From: Perilla frutescens
Taxonomy: Eukaryota > Streptophyta > Magnoliopsida > Lamiales > Lamiaceae
Length of the DNA: 64,000 nt
NCBI GenBank assembly: GCA_026008535.1
Contig: BRKX01000007.1
Coordinates: 50,767,001-50,831,000, forward strand
Direction of reading: 5' to 3'
Shown here piece by piece: positions 47,893 through 59,270 of the stretch. A program made the position numbers and the translations under genes. The notes beneath the pieces are model-generated. The model was not told where the DNA came from. It did no database searches and saw only the letters and a list, made by a program, of their open reading frames with translations. Numbering within the stretch: position 1 is the first letter of the stretch; every line of letters starts with the position of its first letter.

Positions 47893-48679
47893 CGTCAGCT
47901 CTGTTGGTTGTGGTTCAATCCTACGTGTCAATTATTTTGCTTACGTGTCAGTCGTACGTATCTATCGAGTTGTAATAGTTGTTAGTGTTCATTGAAAAAA
48001 AAGGAGTTTCGGTAAAAAAAAAGAAAAAAAAAGAAAGAGAGACCGAATTTAAAAAAAAATGAAAATTCTATTCATAACATTACCTTTTGAGTTCTATTTT
48101 ATTTTTCGTACTTTCCTTTTAGTATTAGTCCATAGTTGGTAGTTACCTTGTGAGTCTTGTTTTATTTTTTGTACTTTCCTTCTAGTATTAGTCTTTAGTT
48201 GGTAATCTCCTTTTGAGTTATAATTTAATTTTGGTTCTTTCTATCTAGAGTCTAGTCTAATTAAGGTATTTAGATTGTGTCACACTAGTGGTACACACAT
48301 CCAAATCACCTTCCTTCATTCTTAGTTTCCTTTTTCCTTTTCTTTTCTAGTTCTTCCCTTCTTTCCTTAGGATTTATTTTTGGATTATTCCTATTCTATT
48401 TGGGAACTTTAAAAATACATCTAATTCTTTCCTTATCTTGATTTCTTCCATTCCAATCCTTTCAAACCTTCCATATACTCCCCCACACCCATAATTTTCG
48501 TCCATCACACTTAAAGGGTTCAAAAATCTGCCCTAGTTCACCTACACCACTAGTCTACAACCATATACATCATCCGGACCATACACCTATGCACCCATGC
48601 ACCATCCGGTTCATACACCATACACCACTCATACTCTGTATACCCGTACACCAAATTCTCACCATCTCTACAACAATAA
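47893..48679 (+). other. Untranslated leader of the gypsy element
   Basis: Noncoding sequence between the primer site and gag. A-rich at about 47990-48060. Confidence 0.5.
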
Positions 48680-49204
48680 CAAAATGATCATTCCCGAGTT
48701 TGAAGGTTATACGATCCCGACGCCTACTTGGATTGGGAGGGCAAAGTAGACAAATTTTTTGAATGCTACGATTTCCCCAAGAAAAAGAAAGTGCAGCTAG
48801 TTTCACTGAAGTTTAAAGGCTACGCAACAACGTGGTGGGGATTCCAGTAGAATCGGTGCCACCGAGATCTCCTTCCACCTATCGACACATGGCGTGAGTT
48901 GAAAGAATTGATGCAGAAACGCTTTATTCCGGACCACTACCAATGTGAGTTGGAGGAAAAGCTACACAAGCTTAGGCAAAGAGATCAAAGTGTAAATGAC
49001 TACTACAAAAAAATGATTGAAGCCATGAGACGAGCTGATGTAGAAGAATATCCAAAAGATACCATGGATAGATTTCTAGCTAGTCTATGAAGGGAAATTC
49101 GTGAAAAAGTAGCATTGTATCACTTCGATGAGTTGGAGGACATGGTGGAATACGCCATCTGAATAGAAAAGTGGCTAGAGGAACTAGAGACAAGGTCCAA
49201 GGAA
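48680..49204 (+). pseudogene. gag: Gypsy gag (broken)
   Basis: Encodes the retrotransposon gag domain. KMIIPEFEGY is followed by a frameshift near 48708-48712, then DPDAYLDWEGKVDKFFECYD, GYATTWWGFQ, a stop at 48850, then WRELKELMQKRFIPDHY and the LHKLRQRDQSVNDYYKKMIE heptad of the capsid end. Further stops at 49088 and 49160. Downstream (49205-49534, 49535-49870) are two more open stretches rich in Glu, Val and Asp without recognisable domains. The last ends NSRINSFQEEGND, the usual C-terminal tail of a gypsy polyprotein. Pol is missing between them. Confidence 0.75.
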
Positions 49205-49872
49205 GTGATTCAAGTTGAGGCTTGCGAAAAGTTGCCAACTGCGTTTGTTACCACCAACAAAGATTCTACTTCCAATGTACAAATTTTAAACATTGTTGAA
49301 GCATCTATTAAAGAGTTGCCATCTGTTTCCATGTGCTTAGACGTTGGAAAATTTGAGGTAGTTGAAAAATCTAAGCCGGAAGCAGACATGACCAATGAGG
49401 AGATGCCAGTTTTGGAGGAGATAGCTCTAGAAGATTGCAATCAGGAAGTTTCGTCTATAGATATGACAAGTCCTAATGATTGTATAGTGGACAAACTACA
49501 AATTGTGCACTTGGAGAACATTGATTGCAGTTGAGAGGATCGAAGAAGATGAAAAGATGATGGAGTTACAACCATGTTCACAAACGGAGGATGACATTAT
49601 TTTGGAAATAGATGTTGTACAAGTGGAGCCTTTGCAAAAACACATGGCGGATCCATTGATTTCTAACATTTTTTGCCAACCATGTTCTTTTATTGTTTTA
49701 ATCTTACATGTTGCCAAAGATGTACCACATGATATTGATGTTCCACCAGACATATTCATGGTTCTTATGTCCATACATCTCATAAAGTTGAAGCTTGAGC
49801 AAAAGAACTTCGATGATCAGTTCGTGTTAGTCTTCGATCTAGGTGATTCGAATTCGAGGATAAATTCTTTTC

Positions 49873-49885
49873 AAGAGGAGGGGAA
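49873..49885 (+). other. Polypurine tract of the gypsy element
   Basis: aagaggaggggaa directly precedes LTR B. Confidence 0.7.
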
Positions 49886-50870
49886 TGATGAGACCATGAC
49901 AAGCATCAAATCGGTCCATCCAAAGCTGCCATTAAAGGATCCCAAAATTGTTACTTTGTTAACAATTAAAGATTGGAGATCAAGGTTTGAAGAACAATAC
50001 ATAATGATCAAGAGAATTGAAGTCACAAGCATGCACGTTAGAGGCGTTTTGGACATGCATGGCTTGCATGGAAGTTTTCGTCCCCCTTAGTTATTTAATT
50101 AAGGGATTGATTTTATTTTAGACTATAGTATTAATTAGATTATAGTATTTATAATTTTGGATCATATTTTTATTTATTTTTTATGTAATTTTCGTTCATA
50201 GTTGAATAGGTTTGAATAGAATTGTATTTAAGGCAATTTCCTACCTTGAATAGAATTTTAGTTTAGAGAATTTTCTAGTATAGTTAGGAGACCTTTTTGG
50301 ATCAGTTTGTTAGGCCTTTTTAGACTTAAATTTCATTTTCCTTAAGGGTTATAAATAGGGGAACCATGTCACATTATTATTTTAGACATTATTGAATTAA
50401 ATTGGCCTTTGCATAATATCGTGTCTTAAATATCCAAAGTCTTTTGATTGTTTTCACTCGAAAATCATCATTCTTGAAGCCTAGCAATTTCAAGTCTTAT
50501 TTCAAGGGAACGTTCTAATTCACACGAGGAATTAGGGTGAACTCGCTACCGAAGAACAACTTTGAGATTCATTTTCATCGTACAAGATATGACGGGGATT
50601 AATCGGGTTGCAATTCACTTCATCAACACCAACGCCATTCAACTCAACGTCATCCATCTTCATCAAGTTGTTCGTATCATCTTCAATCATCCAAATTCAT
50701 TTGAGCCAAGTTCGAGTTTAATTCAAGTCCAATTCAAGATCGATGCGACAATTTTCATTCAAACCGTAAGTTCATCTAAACTCTAACATATCCTATCTAC
50801 TCCTAGCCTTCCTTCACCATCACACACGTCCTAAATACCTCCTTTTTCCAGCCATAAATCACGCCCATAA
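49886..50870 (+). repeat. LTR B, truncated at its 3' end
   Basis: Matches LTR A from its first base up to CACGCCCATAA. The last ~231 bp are missing, and it is joined directly to LTR C. Confidence 0.8.
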
Positions 50871-52037
50871 GCATCAAATCGGTCCATCCAAAGCTGCCAT
50901 TAAAGAATCCCAAAATTATTACTTTGTTAACAATTAAAGATTGGAGATCAAGGTTTGAAGAACAATACATAATGATCAAGAGAATTGAAGTCACAAGCAT
51001 GGACGTTGGAGGCGTTTTGGACGTGTATGGCTTGCATAGAAGTTTTCGTCCCCCTTAGTTATTTAATTAAGGGATTGATTTTATTTTAGACTATAGTATT
51101 AATTAGATTATAATATTTATTATTTTGGATCAGATTTTTATTTATTTTTTATGTAATTTTCGTTCATAGTTGAATAGGTTTGACTAGAATTGTATTTAAG
51201 GCAATATCCTACCTTGAATAGAATTCTAGTTTAGGGAATTTCCTAGTATAGTTAGGAGAGCTTTTTGGATCAGTTTTTTAGGCCTTTTAGACTTAAATTT
51301 CGTTCCTTTAAGGCTTATAAATAGGGGAACCATGTCACATTGTTATTTTAGACATTATTGAATTAAATTTGTCTTTGCATACAATTGTGTCTCAAATATC
51401 CAAAGTCTTTTGATTGTTTTCACTTGAAAATCATCATTATTGAAGTCTAGCAATTTCAAGTCTTATTTCAAGGGAACGTTCTAATTCACACGAGGAATTA
51501 GGGTGAACTCGCTACCGAAGAACAACTTTGAGATTCATTTTCATCGTACAAGATACGCCGGGGATTAATCGGGTTGCAATTCATTTCATCAACACCAACG
51601 CCATTCATCTCGACGTCATCCATCTTCATCAAGTCGTTCGAGCCAAGTTCGAGTTTAATTCAAGTCCAATTGAAGATCAATTCGACAATTTTCATTCAAA
51701 CCCTAAGTTCATCTAAACCTTAACATATCCTATCTACTCCTAGCTTTCCTTCACCATCACACACGTCCTAAATACCTCATTTTTCAGCCAGAAATCACTC
51801 CCATAACAGCCCTTCATATTTGGATTTTGTGTATCATTTTTGTGTCGTAGTCTAAGTATCGTGATTAGGTCTAGAATTGTTGATTTATTTTGTTTGAGCC
51901 AATAGTCATTTAAATCAGATTATTTGACTTAATTTGAGTCATTTGAGTAGGGTTGAATCCTTCCAAGTTGATGTGTTTCGATCTAGAAGTCTTCCGCGCG
52001 TCTTTTGTATCATGTACATATTGTCCGGATTACATCA
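50871..52037 (+). repeat. LTR C, lacking its first ~17 bp
   Basis: Begins GCATCAAATCGGTCC, which is position 18 of LTR A, and runs to GGATTACATCA. Confidence 0.8.
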
Positions 52038-53783
52038 TATTTGGGAAGGAATGGAGAGTCATCAATTAAAATTACCATATGAATCGACACAGACCATACG
52101 GGATAGACCTGAACTCTAGTTATAGGAATTGGTTTGAAAGTAAAGAATCCTTTAAATTCTGTCAAAATAATTGCATCTGATAATAATGACTACTTTCATT
52201 TTAATATTTTCTTCTTCAGCCTTACTTTCATCTTCAACATGCATTTCATTATTGTGCAGGTTCAAAAGCTAAAGCTATTGTCAAAATCGCTAGCAAGCTC
52301 TGCATCAAAAGCTGAAAAATGCATTGTAGATAGTAGCTAGTTTCGTATATTTTACTGCCTATATTACTTGGACATTTCCTTCTTGCCAACCCACAAAGAC
52401 ACTATAATGCTCCAGGATCTCAATAAGAAGGATTTGCATAGTTAAAAGATGTATCCAGCTGAGTCATCTTCTTTTCATTTTGCATTAAACTTTTGAACAT
52501 TTAGCAACATTCATTATGATATACTAATAGAAAGTTTGATGTTTCAGCTAGAGCTGTAAGTATAGCTTGCCTCCACATGTTTGAAACTCTGGAGAAAAGT
52601 CATCTTATATGATCGTTTTGTTCATTCTGTTAACAGAATACAAAAAGAAGAAGCTCTTGAATTTCGTGTTACCAAGTCCGATGAAGTTAGACAGGCTGAA
52701 AAGGTAAAATGTCTAGCAACAACTGTGTCCGCTAATAGACATAAATAACTTACAAAATATGAAGTGTTCAGCTTGCAATTTTAACTCTTTTTTTCCTTTG
52801 TAAATGGATGTGAAGCTTCTTGTGTGGTTATTGCTGCTTATGTGTTTCTTTGCCCCATGCATAATGTTTATGCACATTGTTTGATTTGAATGTAATTGTC
52901 CCCCAAAATGTTGTGCTCTTCTGGCATGGACCTGATATTGTTATTTGTTACTTGTATGGATTATTTTCTGTCATGGTATGGTTCCCAAAGCTGTGATTTC
53001 TTTAATAGATTTTTCTCTTTCTCGGCCGTCAGTTTATCCAACGTTCTATAATATCTTTTTGTTGTTGCCTGGCAAGAATTTGTGTAGCTAAAACAGAATA
53101 CATGGAGATAGAAATGTTTCTCTCTCTTTTCTCTATGTTTTTATGTTTATGTAAAAGGTAACTGTTGATTCTTCTTCTCCTCTGCCTAAAATTATGACAT
53201 CTTCATTCTAAAGATATTATGCATACAAGCTTTGAAATTGTATCCCATTGTACCAAATGTGACATGGTTGACTTAACTTGCCTTTTCCCAGGATTTTAAT
53301 ACTGAAATCAAAGCTCTCCAGAAGAGAAAAGATGAGCTTTAAGAAGAACTGAAACAGGTATTCAAATTCCTCTCTTCTCCTAGATGTTTTAAATTCTATT
53401 TTCACATGGATGTCAGTTTCTTCTTCTCGAATCACCCACATATAATAAGTTGTATGGCAATTGGTTTTAATCTGGTCTACTTGACTGGAAATATGCCAAA
53501 ATTGAATGTTTTTTTAGGGGGAGGGACAACCTGATCTTGCCTTATAAGTCTAAAAAATTGATGTGTAATCCAGTTCTGTCAAAGCTCACCTTTCGGGTTA
53601 ACATCCTAGAAAAAACTTAACCCCAAACTGCATTGTTTTTGAATTCGTAATGATACTAGGACACAGACTGTGAATAAGTAAGATTCCCCAACTTTCTTGA
53701 AGTTTACATATATTTTAATATTAATCTTTGATTTGAATAATCAATTTATTATTTTTTCATATTTGGTTTGAAGGGCAATTGTT

Positions 53784-54206
53784 ATGTACAATGCAAAAAT
53801 AGGGCGGAGAGGCAAGAAACAACAATACTGGGAAATTGTTATGGTATGTACAATTTGAAATAAATACAACATTGGTAGCATCAGATTATTAATATTAGAA
53901 CCTGCTCACTTCTTAATTTTTCTGATCAGGGTCCAATTCAACCCGATTCCAAGCAATGCGGGTTTTTTGTGCTGCGTTACATGAAAGAAATCATTGATGA
54001 GATTGCAATTAAGGGTTCCATATCTCTGAAATCTCATGTAAGTTTGTTATCTATCTGTATTTATCATTATTATTTTCTACACAAAAGTATAAATAAGTAT
54101 TGTGATTATTATTGTTATTGTATAGTTTCACAATCGGACATATTCTCAAATAGAGATCGATGAAGTTCATTTTGAGTGGGTGGATTTTGCGTTGGAACAA
54201 ATATAA
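53784..54206 (+). pseudogene. Ulp1-type (C48) protease domain fragment, three exons
   Basis: Exons at about 53784-53844, 53930-54037 and 54126-54206 with GT..AG introns encode YNAKIGRRGKKQQYWEIVM, then GPIQPDSKQCGFFVLRYMKE, then ENE-like tail HNRTYSQIEIDEVHFEWVDF ending at TAA 54204-54206. The Gln-Pro...Gln-Cys-Gly box holds the catalytic Cys at 53957-53959, which is kept here. The His and Asp parts of the domain are absent upstream. The fragment may derive from the CACTA element's own Ulp1-bearing gene or from a host gene. Confidence 0.65.
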
Positions 54207-54910
54207 GATGTTGACATTTGGAATCAAAGTGAGCAGGTTGCTATCTTTTGTATTTTGAATATTGAATATTTTGGAATTTAGATTAGACATTTTGGATATT
54301 GATGATGGATGGATTTTATTGGATATTAATGATGTTCTATTGGATATTATGGATGTTGTATTTGGTATTGGATGTTGTATTGAATATTGAATCTGTATTG
54401 GGCTTTGTTCTAAATTTTTAGGAATTTAATTTATTGTAATTTTATTTTATTTTTTGCAAATGTATGAATTACAGATAAATTAACTGTAGAGATAACAAAA
54501 AAAACCGTAGACATTACAAAACACAACTGTAGACAGTATAAAACAATCCGTAGACAATACAAAACAAACCGTAGACTTAAAAAAAATCACTACGGTTAAT
54601 AAACCATAGTATTAAGAAATCAAAAAATACTACGGTGTAAAACACAACCGTAGTCTTAAGGTATCTTTTACTACGGTTTTTAAGTCCAAATGGGGTGATA
54701 TATCTACGGTCGAAGTGTAATCTGTAGTATTTATTGCCTTTTTAGTCTTAAGACTACGCTGTCATAACCGTAGTCGATTGGCTCTTAAGACTACGGTTAG
54801 AAACCGTAGAGTAGGCGGGTACTCTATCTCTATACCACTTTTCTCTACGTTTGTAGATCTCTTAAGACTACGGGTTTTAGCCGTAGAGTATGAGCATTTT
54901 TATGGTAGTG

Positions 54911-54918
54911 TTCTTACA
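54911..54918 (+). repeat. Right CACTA target copy (ttc) and end of copia 5' LTR (ttaca)
   Basis: 54911-54913 repeats 45702-45704. 54914-54918 completes the LTR with the usual CA end. Confidence 0.85.
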
Positions 54919-54930
54919 TGGTATCAAGAG
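54919..54930 (+). other. Copia primer binding site
   Basis: tggtatcaagag follows the LTR directly and resembles the initiator tRNA-Met site TGGTATCAGAGC. Confidence 0.75.
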
Positions 54931-54989
54931 ATTTAGGGTTTTCTTTTTCTCTTCCACTGCGCCCACTTCTCTGATCCCGCATCTCTCCA

Positions 54990-55800
54990 ATGACGACGAA
55001 TGAATTGTCTTCTTCCTTTGCGAATGGCAGGTCTAGCTTTCATCCAGCCTTAGCAATTTCCAACATCAAGAATCATGTCTCCATCGTTCTTGAGATGAAG
55101 AACGTTCAATATGCGACATGGGCGGAGCTCTTCAAGATCCATGCTCGCGCTCATCATGTGCTTCATCATATATTCACTTCCTGACTGATCCTCCGGTTCC
55201 AAAGACGGCTAAGGAGAAGGATCTGTGGTCAAATCTTGACGCCATGATTCTTTAATGGATATACACTACCATCTCCACCGATTTGTTGCACATAATTCTC
55301 GAACCGGGCTCGACGGCGATGGAGGTGTGGTCATGACTGGAGGACATTTTTTAGGACCACAAAAACTCTATAGTTGTTACTCTTGAGCAGGAGTATTCTC
55401 ATACTACTATGGAGGATTTCCCTAATGCCCCTGCATATTGTCAACGTCTCAAGGGGCTATCGGATCAACTAAAGAACGTGGGTGCTAAAGTGTCTGACGC
55501 TCGCCTCATCCTCAAGCTCGTGGCGGGTTTGATGAATGCCTACAGTGGGGTTAGAACCTTAATTCGTCAGAGTGATCCCCTCCCAGAGTTCTATAAGGTG
55601 AGGTTCATGCTCGTCTTGGAGGAAGCGGGTCTCACGAAAAAGATAACCACGGGCACTGCCTTGGGCAGTTCTGTACCGACACCACCGCCACCATTTTCTG
55701 AGGTGAATCTGATGAGGACATCCGGGTCGTATCAGAATCCTCGACCGCCATTTGGGAATAGAGAAAAGTACAGAGGTCAGGAAATGGTCAGTTTGCGACT
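54990..55800 (+). pseudogene. gag: Copia gag (broken)
   Basis: MTTNELSSSFANGRSS starts the frame. NVQYATWAELFKIHARAHHV is the opening block of plant copia gag, which ends in a stop at 55182. From 55409 the frame [20 protein letters not shown] continues, with the capsid (UBN2-like) motifs [15 protein letters not shown] and [18 protein letters not shown]. The C-terminal zinc knuckle was not found; it falls in a stretch of changed frame after 55800. Confidence 0.75.
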
Positions 55801-56084
55801 TACGCTCCACCGAACTGCTCTTCATCTCCACCGCCGTGGTCTCTTCAATGGCCGCCAGTGGGGTCCTCGACTTGGTTGTGACAGTGGCATGACAGTGGCA
55901 GTGGCCCGTGCCTCTATGCCCATATCCTTCTGTTCTGTAATCGCGTTATCCATCTCCACATCGTCTCTTCCCTGCCCAGCAAGGGATCCTTGGCTCTCGA
56001 CCACAAGCCTATGCAGCGCAAAGGCCTCTCTCTCCCACGGATATTGAGGGTGCGATGCATACCCTTGGTCTCAGCCCTCAGGAT

Positions 56085-57420
56085 ACTAATTGATATATGG
56101 ACACCGGTGCTACGTCTTATATGATGGCCTCTCAAGGTACGCTCTCGTCTTATATCAATTCTAGCATTAAAGATGGCATTATTGTTGGCAATGGCCACTC
56201 CATTCCTATTTCTGGTTATGGTCATGCTAAACTGCCTTTCTCGACCCTCTCTTATCTCTCCGCCATGTTTTCCATGCTCCTGATATTGTGAAAAACTTTG
56301 TCTCTGTTAGGAAATTTACTACTGATAATTATATGTCTATAGAGTTTGATCCTTTTAGTTTTTCTGTTAAGGATTACCATATGGGGAAGCATTCGCATGA
56401 GATGTGAGAGTAGAAGGCCTTTTTATCCTGTCACACAAGGCAAGTTGTCCCCTCCTCAGTCTGCTTTTCCAGCCATTTCCCCTACCTTGTGGTACGATCG
56501 CTTAGGTCATCCGGGTGGTCCAGTGTTTGAGTCTCTTAGACGCAATAAGCTTTTATCCTGTAACAAACAGTGTTCATCTCATGTGTGTTCCTCTTATTCT
56601 TCTGGGAAAAATATTAAATTGCCATTTGTGGCATCTAGTTCTTACACTGCTTTGCCTTTTGATATTATTCATTGTGATGTATGGACATCTCTTGTGTTGA
56701 GTTCTGCTAGTCATCATTTTTATGTGCTGTTTTTGGATGATTTCTCTACTTTTTTATGGACATTTCCTTTATCTCACAAGTCACAAGTGTTTAATGCTTT
56801 TTATCATTTCGTTCATTTGTTCGAACTCAATTTGAGAGAGAAATTAAATCTTTTCAGTGTGATAATGGGAGAGAATTTGATAACAAATCATTTAGGGATT
56901 TTGCGTTGGGTCATGGGATGGTATTCCACTTCTCGTGTCCATATACTTCAACTCAAAATGGGAAGGCTGAGAGACAGATTCTTACCATTAATAATATGAT
57001 TCGTACACTGCTTACTCATGCATTCGTTCCTTCTCATTCTGGCATCTCGCTCTTCACATGTCCACATATCTTTTAAATATTTTTCCGCGTAAACACAAGT
57101 CTTACCAAACACTGGTGATAATTCTTTATCGCAAACATCCTTCTTATACTCATCTCCATGTGTTCGGTTGTCTGTGTTACCCACACTTCCCCTCCACAAA
57201 CATTCATAAGCTGCAACCCTGATCCACCATGTGTGTCTTCCTTGGGTTTCCTACTAATCATCGAGGCTATGTGTGTTACGATATATTTAAGAATAAATTG
57301 TTGGTGTCTCAACATGTCATTTTCGATAAGTCCAGATTTCTCTTTGCTGAGTTCCAAATACCGATGTTTCCTTGTTATGACTTCTTAGATGACTCTCCAT
57401 CTCTCTATATCAAGTACCAC
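56085..57420 (+). pseudogene. pol: Copia protease and integrase (broken)
   Basis: The protease site MDTGATSYMMASQGTLSSYI lies near 56097. The pre-integrase zinc region reads WYDRLGHPGGPVFESLRR. The integrase core has FDIIHCDVW (first Asp) and then, after a frame change at 56818-56830, the DNGREF box and STQNGKAERQ (Glu). The stretch FLGFPTNHRGYVCYD belongs to the integrase C-terminal part. Stops and shifts near 56290, 56400, 57075 and 57421 show decay. Confidence 0.75.
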
Positions 57421-59129
57421 TAGAGTCACTCTTCTCCACACATACCTACGCCTCCTCCAACACACTCTCTTTCCCTCCATCCTGACCCTCCTTCTGTGGA
57501 CCGTCCGGTCACGCATAGTCAGCTCGGTATTATTAAGCCTCGACAGTTATTTAATCTCCATTCTTCTATTGTCCTCTCCCCGTTGCTCTGATCTCCTGTA
57601 GCTACCCTACAAGACCCTAACTAGAAATTGGCTATGATAGATGAATTTAATGCTCTTATTGATATTAAGACGTGGGTCTTAGTACCTCGTCCTCATGATG
57701 TTAATGTGATTCGCTCTATGTGGGTTTTTACTCATAAAGAACGTGCTGATGGTTCTTTTGAGAGGCATAAATTTCATCTTGTAGGTGATGGACAGACTCA
57801 ACGAGTTGGAATTGATTGTGATGAGACCTTTAGTCCTGTGGTGAAACATACGACCATTCATATTGTCCTCAGTCTGCCTCTCTCGAAAAAATGGTCAATT
57901 CACCAGCTGGACGTCAAAAATGCGTTTCTTCATGGTACTTTGACTGATACAGTTTATATGCATCAATCAGTTAGGTTTCAAGATGCTACTCATCTGAGCC
58001 ACATTTGCCTATTGAAGAAGTCACTGTATGGGTTGCGACAGGCTCCCCGTGCGTGGAACAGGAGGTTTATTGATTTTGTGCTTACTCTTGGCTTTCATAT
58101 GAGTCTATCTGATCATTCATTGTTTGTTCTCTGGGACGGTGATGACATGGCATATCTTCTCCTATATGTCGATGATATTGTCTTAACCACGTCTTCCAAC
58201 TCTTTGCGGTGTCATATCATTGCTCGTTTGAGTTTTGAGTTTGCTATGAAGGATTTGGGGCCTTTGTCTTATTTCTTGGGCATTGCGGTTCGGCCTTATG
58301 CCAATCGTTTATTTCTCTCGCAGATGATGTATGCTCGACAGTTAGTTGAGAGAGCAGGCCTTGCTTCCTACAAACCGGTTGCTACCCTGGTGGATACCGA
58401 GCTAAAGTTAGCGGCAGCCAATAGTCCTGCAGTGTTCAACCCCACGTTGTACTATAGTCTCACCGGGGCTTTGCAGTACCTTACTTTTACCCGGCCCGAT
58501 ATCTCATATGCCGTCCTGCAGGTTTGCTTGTTTATGCATGATCCAAGGGAAGCTCATATGTTGGCATTGAAGCGAATTCTTAGCTACATTCAGGGCACTC
58601 TGAGCCACGGGTTACATTTCTACCCATCTCTGGCTACATCCTTGGTAGCATATACCGATGCTAATTGGGGTGGGTGTCCTGATACTCGCCGTTCCATCTC
58701 GGGGTATTGTGTTTTTCTAGGCGACAACTTATCTCTTGGTCTGCCAGGCGACAGTCCATGTTGTTGAGATCAAGTACAGAGGCGGAGTACAGGGGTGTCG
58801 CGAATGTGGTCTCCGAATCGTGTTGGCTTCGCAACTTAGTTCTTGAGCTTCATTGTCCGATTGCTATAGTAACCTTGGTTTACTGTGATAATATCAGTGC
58901 TATTTATCTCTCGGGTAATCCAGTTCAGCATCAGCGTACCAAGCATATTGAAATGTATATTCATTTTGTTCGGGAGAAGGTTGCTCGAGGACATGTTCGT
59001 GTTCACCATGTTCCATCTCGATCTCAGCTGACGGATATCTTCACCAAAGGGATTCCGCTTATCTTGTTTGAGGAGTTCCGTAACAACCTCAACATTCGTC
59101 CTTCTCCTGTTGTGATTGAGGAGGTGTAA
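57421..59129 (+). pseudogene. pol: Copia reverse transcriptase and RNase H, ending in the LTR
   Basis: The longest copia frame (57628-58767, 379 codons) has QLDVKNAFLHGTL, CLLKKSLYGLRQAPRAWNRR and the catalytic LLYVDDIVLT box, intact here. RNase H follows with AYTDANWGGCPDTRRSISGY. A frameshift near 58735 moves to RRQSMLLRSSTEAEYRGVAN and KHIEMYIHFVREKVARG. The final stop TAA (59127-59129) lies inside the 3' LTR, which begins at 59125. Confidence 0.85.
59115..59124 (+). other. Copia polypurine tract
   Basis: attgaggagg directly precedes the TGTAATAG start of the 3' LTR. It lies inside the coding frame. Confidence 0.6.
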
Positions 59130-59265
59130 TAGATGTTATATATTTATGTAATATTGTATATATGATAGAGATAGTATTCCCTTTATATTAGCCTATATTA
59201 GAGGTTTCCCTATTATATATAACGATGTTTTCGAATGTGATTTAGCAAGAGATTATATTCTTACA
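59125..59265 (+). repeat. 3' LTR of the copia element (141 bp)
   Basis: Starts TGTAATAGATG, ends ATTCTTACA. Very short for an LTR. Confidence 0.9.
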
Positions 59266-59270
59266 AATAC
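59266..59270. repeat. Right target duplication of the copia element (aatac)
   Basis: Identical to 45566-45570. Confidence 0.8.

Larger units (their letters stand above)
46679..52037 (+). mobile_element. Nonautonomous Ty3/gypsy element with three LTR copies
   Basis: Layout: full LTR A (46679-47872, 1194 bp), primer site, gag-only interior, polypurine tract, truncated LTR B (49886-50870), then LTR C (50871-52037) that lacks its first ~17 bp. All LTRs have TATAAATA (47121, 50350, 51316). The 5-bp duplication tattt flanks the complete block, so A and the end of C belong to one insertion. There is no reverse transcriptase or integrase. Confidence 0.85.
46530..53357 (+). pseudogene. Captured four-exon coiled-coil gene fragment, interrupted by a gypsy element
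   Basis: The exons with splice sites are 46530-46643, 52260-about 52335, 52637-52703 and 53292-53357. They read in one phase: RLNGALAHVRICSRLVELL and on to AAHNQK; then VQKLKLLSKSLASSASKAEK; then IQKEEALEFRVTKSDEVRQA; then DFNTEIKALQKRKDEL, followed by an in-frame TAA at 53340. The predicted product is a charged coiled coil. I recognise the style of a plant coiled-coil protein but not the family. A gypsy element (46679-52037) lies in the first intron. The stop, and the missing donor after the second exon, show it is not functional. Confidence 0.6.
45705..54910. mobile_element. CACTA (En/Spm-type) element carrying host gene pieces, 9.2 kb
   Basis: The terminal inverted repeats are 28 bp with three mismatches: CACTACCA...GCTCATACTCTAC at the right end (reverse-complemented) and TACTACCA...GCTCATACTCTAC at the left. 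A 3-bp duplication ttc flanks it. Both subterminal zones (45739-46080 and 54480-54890) carry about ten ACTACGGT or ACCGTAGT words each in both orientations, the usual transposase-binding pattern. No TNPA or TNPD transposase was found, so it is nonautonomous. Its interior holds pieces of at least three genes and a later gypsy insertion. Confidence 0.88.
45571..59265 (+). mobile_element. Ty1/copia retrotransposon split by a CACTA element
   Basis: The 5' LTR is 45571-45704 plus 54914-54918 (139 bp; the opening TG is lost). The 3' LTR is 59125-59265 (141 bp). By eye the LTRs differ at seven of 139 positions and have no indels. The primer site lies at 54919-54930, and gag, protease, integrase, reverse transcriptase and RNase H follow in copia order. 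A 5-bp duplication aatac flanks the whole. The CACTA element 45705-54910 sits five bases before the end of the 5' LTR. Very short LTRs suggest the Ale/Retrofit group, but I do not claim the lineage firmly. Confidence 0.88.
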
